8,245 nt of DNA from Phycisphaerae bacterium (GTDB taxonomy: Bacteria > Planctomycetota > Phycisphaerae > Sedimentisphaerales > Anaerobacaceae). The position numbers and the translations under genes were made by a program. Below, piece by piece: positions 6,957 through 8,245 of this stretch; the stretch's first letter is position 1; every line of letters starts with the position of its first letter. Under the pieces are notes generated by a model. The model was not told the origin of the DNA. It saw only the letters and a list, made by a program, of their open reading frames with translations, and ran no database searches. Location: contig DAOUVA010000173.1 of NCBI GenBank assembly GCA_030667885.1, forward strand, positions 1-8,245, read 5' to 3'.

Positions 6957-6973
6957 ATGCAACTTAGTTGCAT
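6957..6973. promoter_or_regulatory. 17-bp perfect palindrome, candidate Fur/Zur-family operator
   Basis: ATGCAACTTAGTTGCAT has two perfect 7-bp arms around TTA. Its right arm contains the TTGCAT that serves as the -35 element of the promoter for the membrane protein and the Fur-type regulator. Fur-family dimers bind palindromes of about this size and usually repress by covering promoter elements, and autoregulated Fur-family operons are common. The placement therefore fits an operator for the product of the gene at 7757. That the two belong together is inferred. Confidence 0.65.
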
Positions 6974-6996
6974 TTCTGGCGTAATATGTATAAAAT
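6968..6996 (+). promoter_or_regulatory. Sigma-70-type promoter of the metal cassette
   Basis: TTGCAT (6968-6973), a 17-bp spacer and TAAAAT (6991-6996) would start transcription near 7003, about 47 nt before the ATG at 7050. An overlapping TATAAA at 6989 is an alternative -10 with a 15-bp spacer. The -35 box lies inside the palindrome. A TTGACA at 7021-7026 is too near the start codon to be useful. The ribosome site GAGG (7039-7042) is spaced 7 nt from the ATG. Confidence 0.55.
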
Positions 6997-7049
6997 ATTC
7001 TTTTGATATAGAAGCTATTTTTGACAATCGGCAATTTTGAGGTATTCGG

Positions 7050-7739
7050 ATGCAAACTGGAAAAAAGCTTGGAATTATTGTTAAAGAACTGAAGGGCCAC
7101 GCACCATTTACTTTGTTCGGGGCTTTTACAGGTATCGTGTGCATGCTGCTTTTTAAAAATCTTGAGCACGATACGAGTGAAAAGATATTCTATGTATTCC
7201 ATCCGGCACATATTTTTTTGAGTGCAATAGTAACGGCCTCAATATTTCAGTTTCACACCAAAAGAAAAACAATCATTGCTGTTTTGTTAGTGGGTTTCTT
7301 CGGCTCACTGGGGATTGGGACTCTCAGTGATTCGCTGATACCTTATGTCGGCGAGGCGGCTTTGGGTATGCGCATCGAAGGCCATTCCCATGGGGATGAG
7401 CATGACCACGAAAATGAAGGATTCGCCGAGGAGGCTCACATAGGCTTTATTGAGGGTTGGTATATTGTTATTCCAGCGGCGATAGCCGGCGTGCTGATAG
7501 CACTTTTCAAGCCGAAGACAAAAATTCCGCACGCGGGCCACGTTCTGCTGAGCACGTGGGCATCGTCTTTCCATATGCTTATGGCAATGGGCGATAATAC
7601 CTCGGCTTTGAAACTGGTAGGCAGTTTCGGATTCCTGTTCTTAGCAGTCTGGCTGCCGTGCTGTATCAGCGATATCGTTTTTCCGTTATTATTCGTAAAA
7701 TCATCGGATGATTTGTCGCATCTTCACCATCATCATTAA
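7050..7739 (+). CDS. His-rich polytopic membrane protein, putative metal transporter (family not recognised)
   Basis: I do not recognise this 229-residue protein by name. Five or six hydrophobic segments can be seen: about 19-36, 46-67, 74-97, 136-153, perhaps 162-180 and 187-216. Histidines are frequent and often placed in or next to membrane segments: His17, FHPAHIF (50-56), HAGH (161-164) and FHMLMAM (174-180). A soluble loop, HSHGDEHDHE (112-121), is a typical low-affinity metal-binding stretch, and the protein ends HLHHHH (224-229). A CysCys pair lies in LPCCISDIVFPLLF (202-215) in the last hydrophobic segment. These traits, the Fur-type regulator 17 bp downstream, and the palindrome over the promoter suggest transport of a transition metal such as zinc. 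Uptake versus export cannot be decided; repression by a metal-loaded Fur protein would favour uptake. The GAGG ribosome site and steady coding make the ORF itself secure. Confidence 0.85.
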   Translation: MQTGKKLGIIVKELKGHAPFTLFGAFTGIVCMLLFKNLEHDTSEKIFYVFHPAHIFLSAIVTASIFQFHTKRKTIIAVLLVGFFGSLGIGTLSDSLIPYVGEAALGMRIEGHSHGDEHDHENEGFAEEAHIGFIEGWYIVIPAAIAGVLIALFKPKTKIPHAGHVLLSTWASSFHMLMAMGDNTSALKLVGSFGFLFLAVWLPCCISDIVFPLLFVKSSDDLSHLHHHH

Positions 7740-7756
7740 TATCATACGGTGTTAAT

Positions 7757-8179
7757 ATGAAGCTAAATTCAGATTCACAAACCCGCAACATGCTAAAAGC
7801 AGCGAAGCTTTACTGCACCGAGGTCAGAATAGCCATACTGAAGGTGCTGATGAAAACCGACAAGCCGCTCAGCCAGGAGCAGATTGCCCGGCGATTGGGT
7901 AAAAAACACTTCGATAAGGTTACAATCTATCGAACACTGGAAAGTTTATTGAAGGTCGGATTAGTGCATAAGGCGTTTATCGAAAAAAGAGCGTGCCATT
8001 ATGAATTAGCCCACAACTGCACTGCGAGCCAGTGTCATCCACATTTTACCTGTACAAGCTGCGGCAAAACACACTGTCTTACGGAAATATCACTTCCAAT
8101 GGCAAAAAGCCCACACAAGGGTTTTGTTATACAACGCCAGCAGGTCCGGCTTGAGGGCCTGTGTCCGGCGTGTGCTTGA
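7757..8179 (+). CDS. Fur-family metalloregulator, Zur-like
   Basis: This cytoplasmic repressor is predicted to bind DNA as a dimer when loaded with metal. The 140-residue protein is of normal family length. The winged helix spans about 12-75, with the recognition segment HFDKVTIYRTLESLLKVGLVHK (51-72). The C-terminal dimerisation domain contains CHYEL (80-84), CHPHFTCTSCGK (93-104) with the family's HxH, and a closing GLCPACA. Cys99/Cys102 and Cys136/Cys139 form the two CxxC pairs that hold a structural zinc. The GLCxAC ending resembles that of Zur, and extra Cys residues at 80, 93 and 107 could contribute to a sensing site. The metal cannot be settled from sequence: zinc is most likely, with iron, nickel or a peroxide-sensing role less so. 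It follows the His-rich membrane protein by 17 bp, with only a weak GGTG ribosome site, and is probably cotranscribed and autoregulated through the palindrome at 6957-6973. Confidence 0.93.
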   Translation: MKLNSDSQTRNMLKAAKLYCTEVRIAILKVLMKTDKPLSQEQIARRLGKKHFDKVTIYRTLESLLKVGLVHKAFIEKRACHYELAHNCTASQCHPHFTCTSCGKTHCLTEISLPMAKSPHKGFVIQRQQVRLEGLCPACA

Positions 8180-8245
8180 AAATATGCTAAGTATAACAAA
8201 AATAATTTATGGATTTAATTGTAAAAAGACGATTTTTAAAGAGTG

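Larger units (their letters stand above)
6730..7049. other. Divergent control region between the efflux operon and the metal cassette
   Basis: This 320-bp AT-rich stretch contains no convincing gene. It carries two promoters pointing away from each other and three perfect inverted repeats, each listed separately. The middle part (about 6824-6940) holds only AT-rich sequence, two copies of GGGTAAC (6885-6891 and 6914-6920) and no clear further signal. Confidence 0.7.

Noticed and set aside
8222..8238. Inverted repeat TAAAAA-GACGA-TTTTTA after the Fur-type gene, as a terminator
   Set aside because: The stem has only A-T pairs and would be very unstable. It is more likely AT-rich chance sequence, and no terminator is called in the 66-bp tail.

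Overview
The window looks like chromosomal DNA from a Gram-negative-type bacterium: it holds an RND pump with its periplasmic adaptor and an exported lipoprotein-type enzyme. The style of the first (truncated) gene, with an 'FYxQTDAFLYELxVWN' segment, recalls methyltransferases I associate with Planctomycetota (Phycisphaerae-like). That placement is a weak inference from memory, not a measurement. No mobile element, CRISPR array, tRNA or rRNA is visible.

Layout. Five genes lie on the minus strand and two on the plus strand, diverging from a control region at 6730-7049. Reading the minus strand in transcription order: an HlyD/AcrA-type membrane fusion protein (6729-5617) and, 5 bp later, a full-length AcrB-type RND permease (5611-2483) form a clear efflux operon. 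After 160 bp comes a lipoprotein form of a peptidase C26 (PuuD-like) glutamine-amidotransferase-fold hydrolase (2322-1549). Then, 32 bp on, ribF, the bifunctional riboflavin kinase/FAD synthetase, begins with GTG (1516-530). A 245-bp gap follows, holding an 11-codon ORF whose peptide resembles the N terminus of elongation factor P. Last is the 5' part of a probable SAM-dependent methyltransferase that runs off the window (284 to <1).

On the plus strand, a His-rich polytopic membrane protein of no family I recognise (7050-7739) is followed after 17 bp by a Fur/Zur-type metalloregulator (7757-8179). Together they look like a self-regulated metal-transport cassette. A perfect 17-bp palindrome, ATGCAACTTAGTTGCAT (6957-6973), overlaps the -35 element of the best promoter in front of this pair and is a strong candidate for the regulator's own operator.

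The efflux operon has its own good promoter (TTGCGT, 17 bp, TATAAT on the minus strand). A different perfect palindrome, CTCATAATATGAG (6763-6775), lies just downstream of the expected transcription start, where a repressor would block it. The most interesting part of the window is therefore the metal cassette and the two-operator divergent control region.
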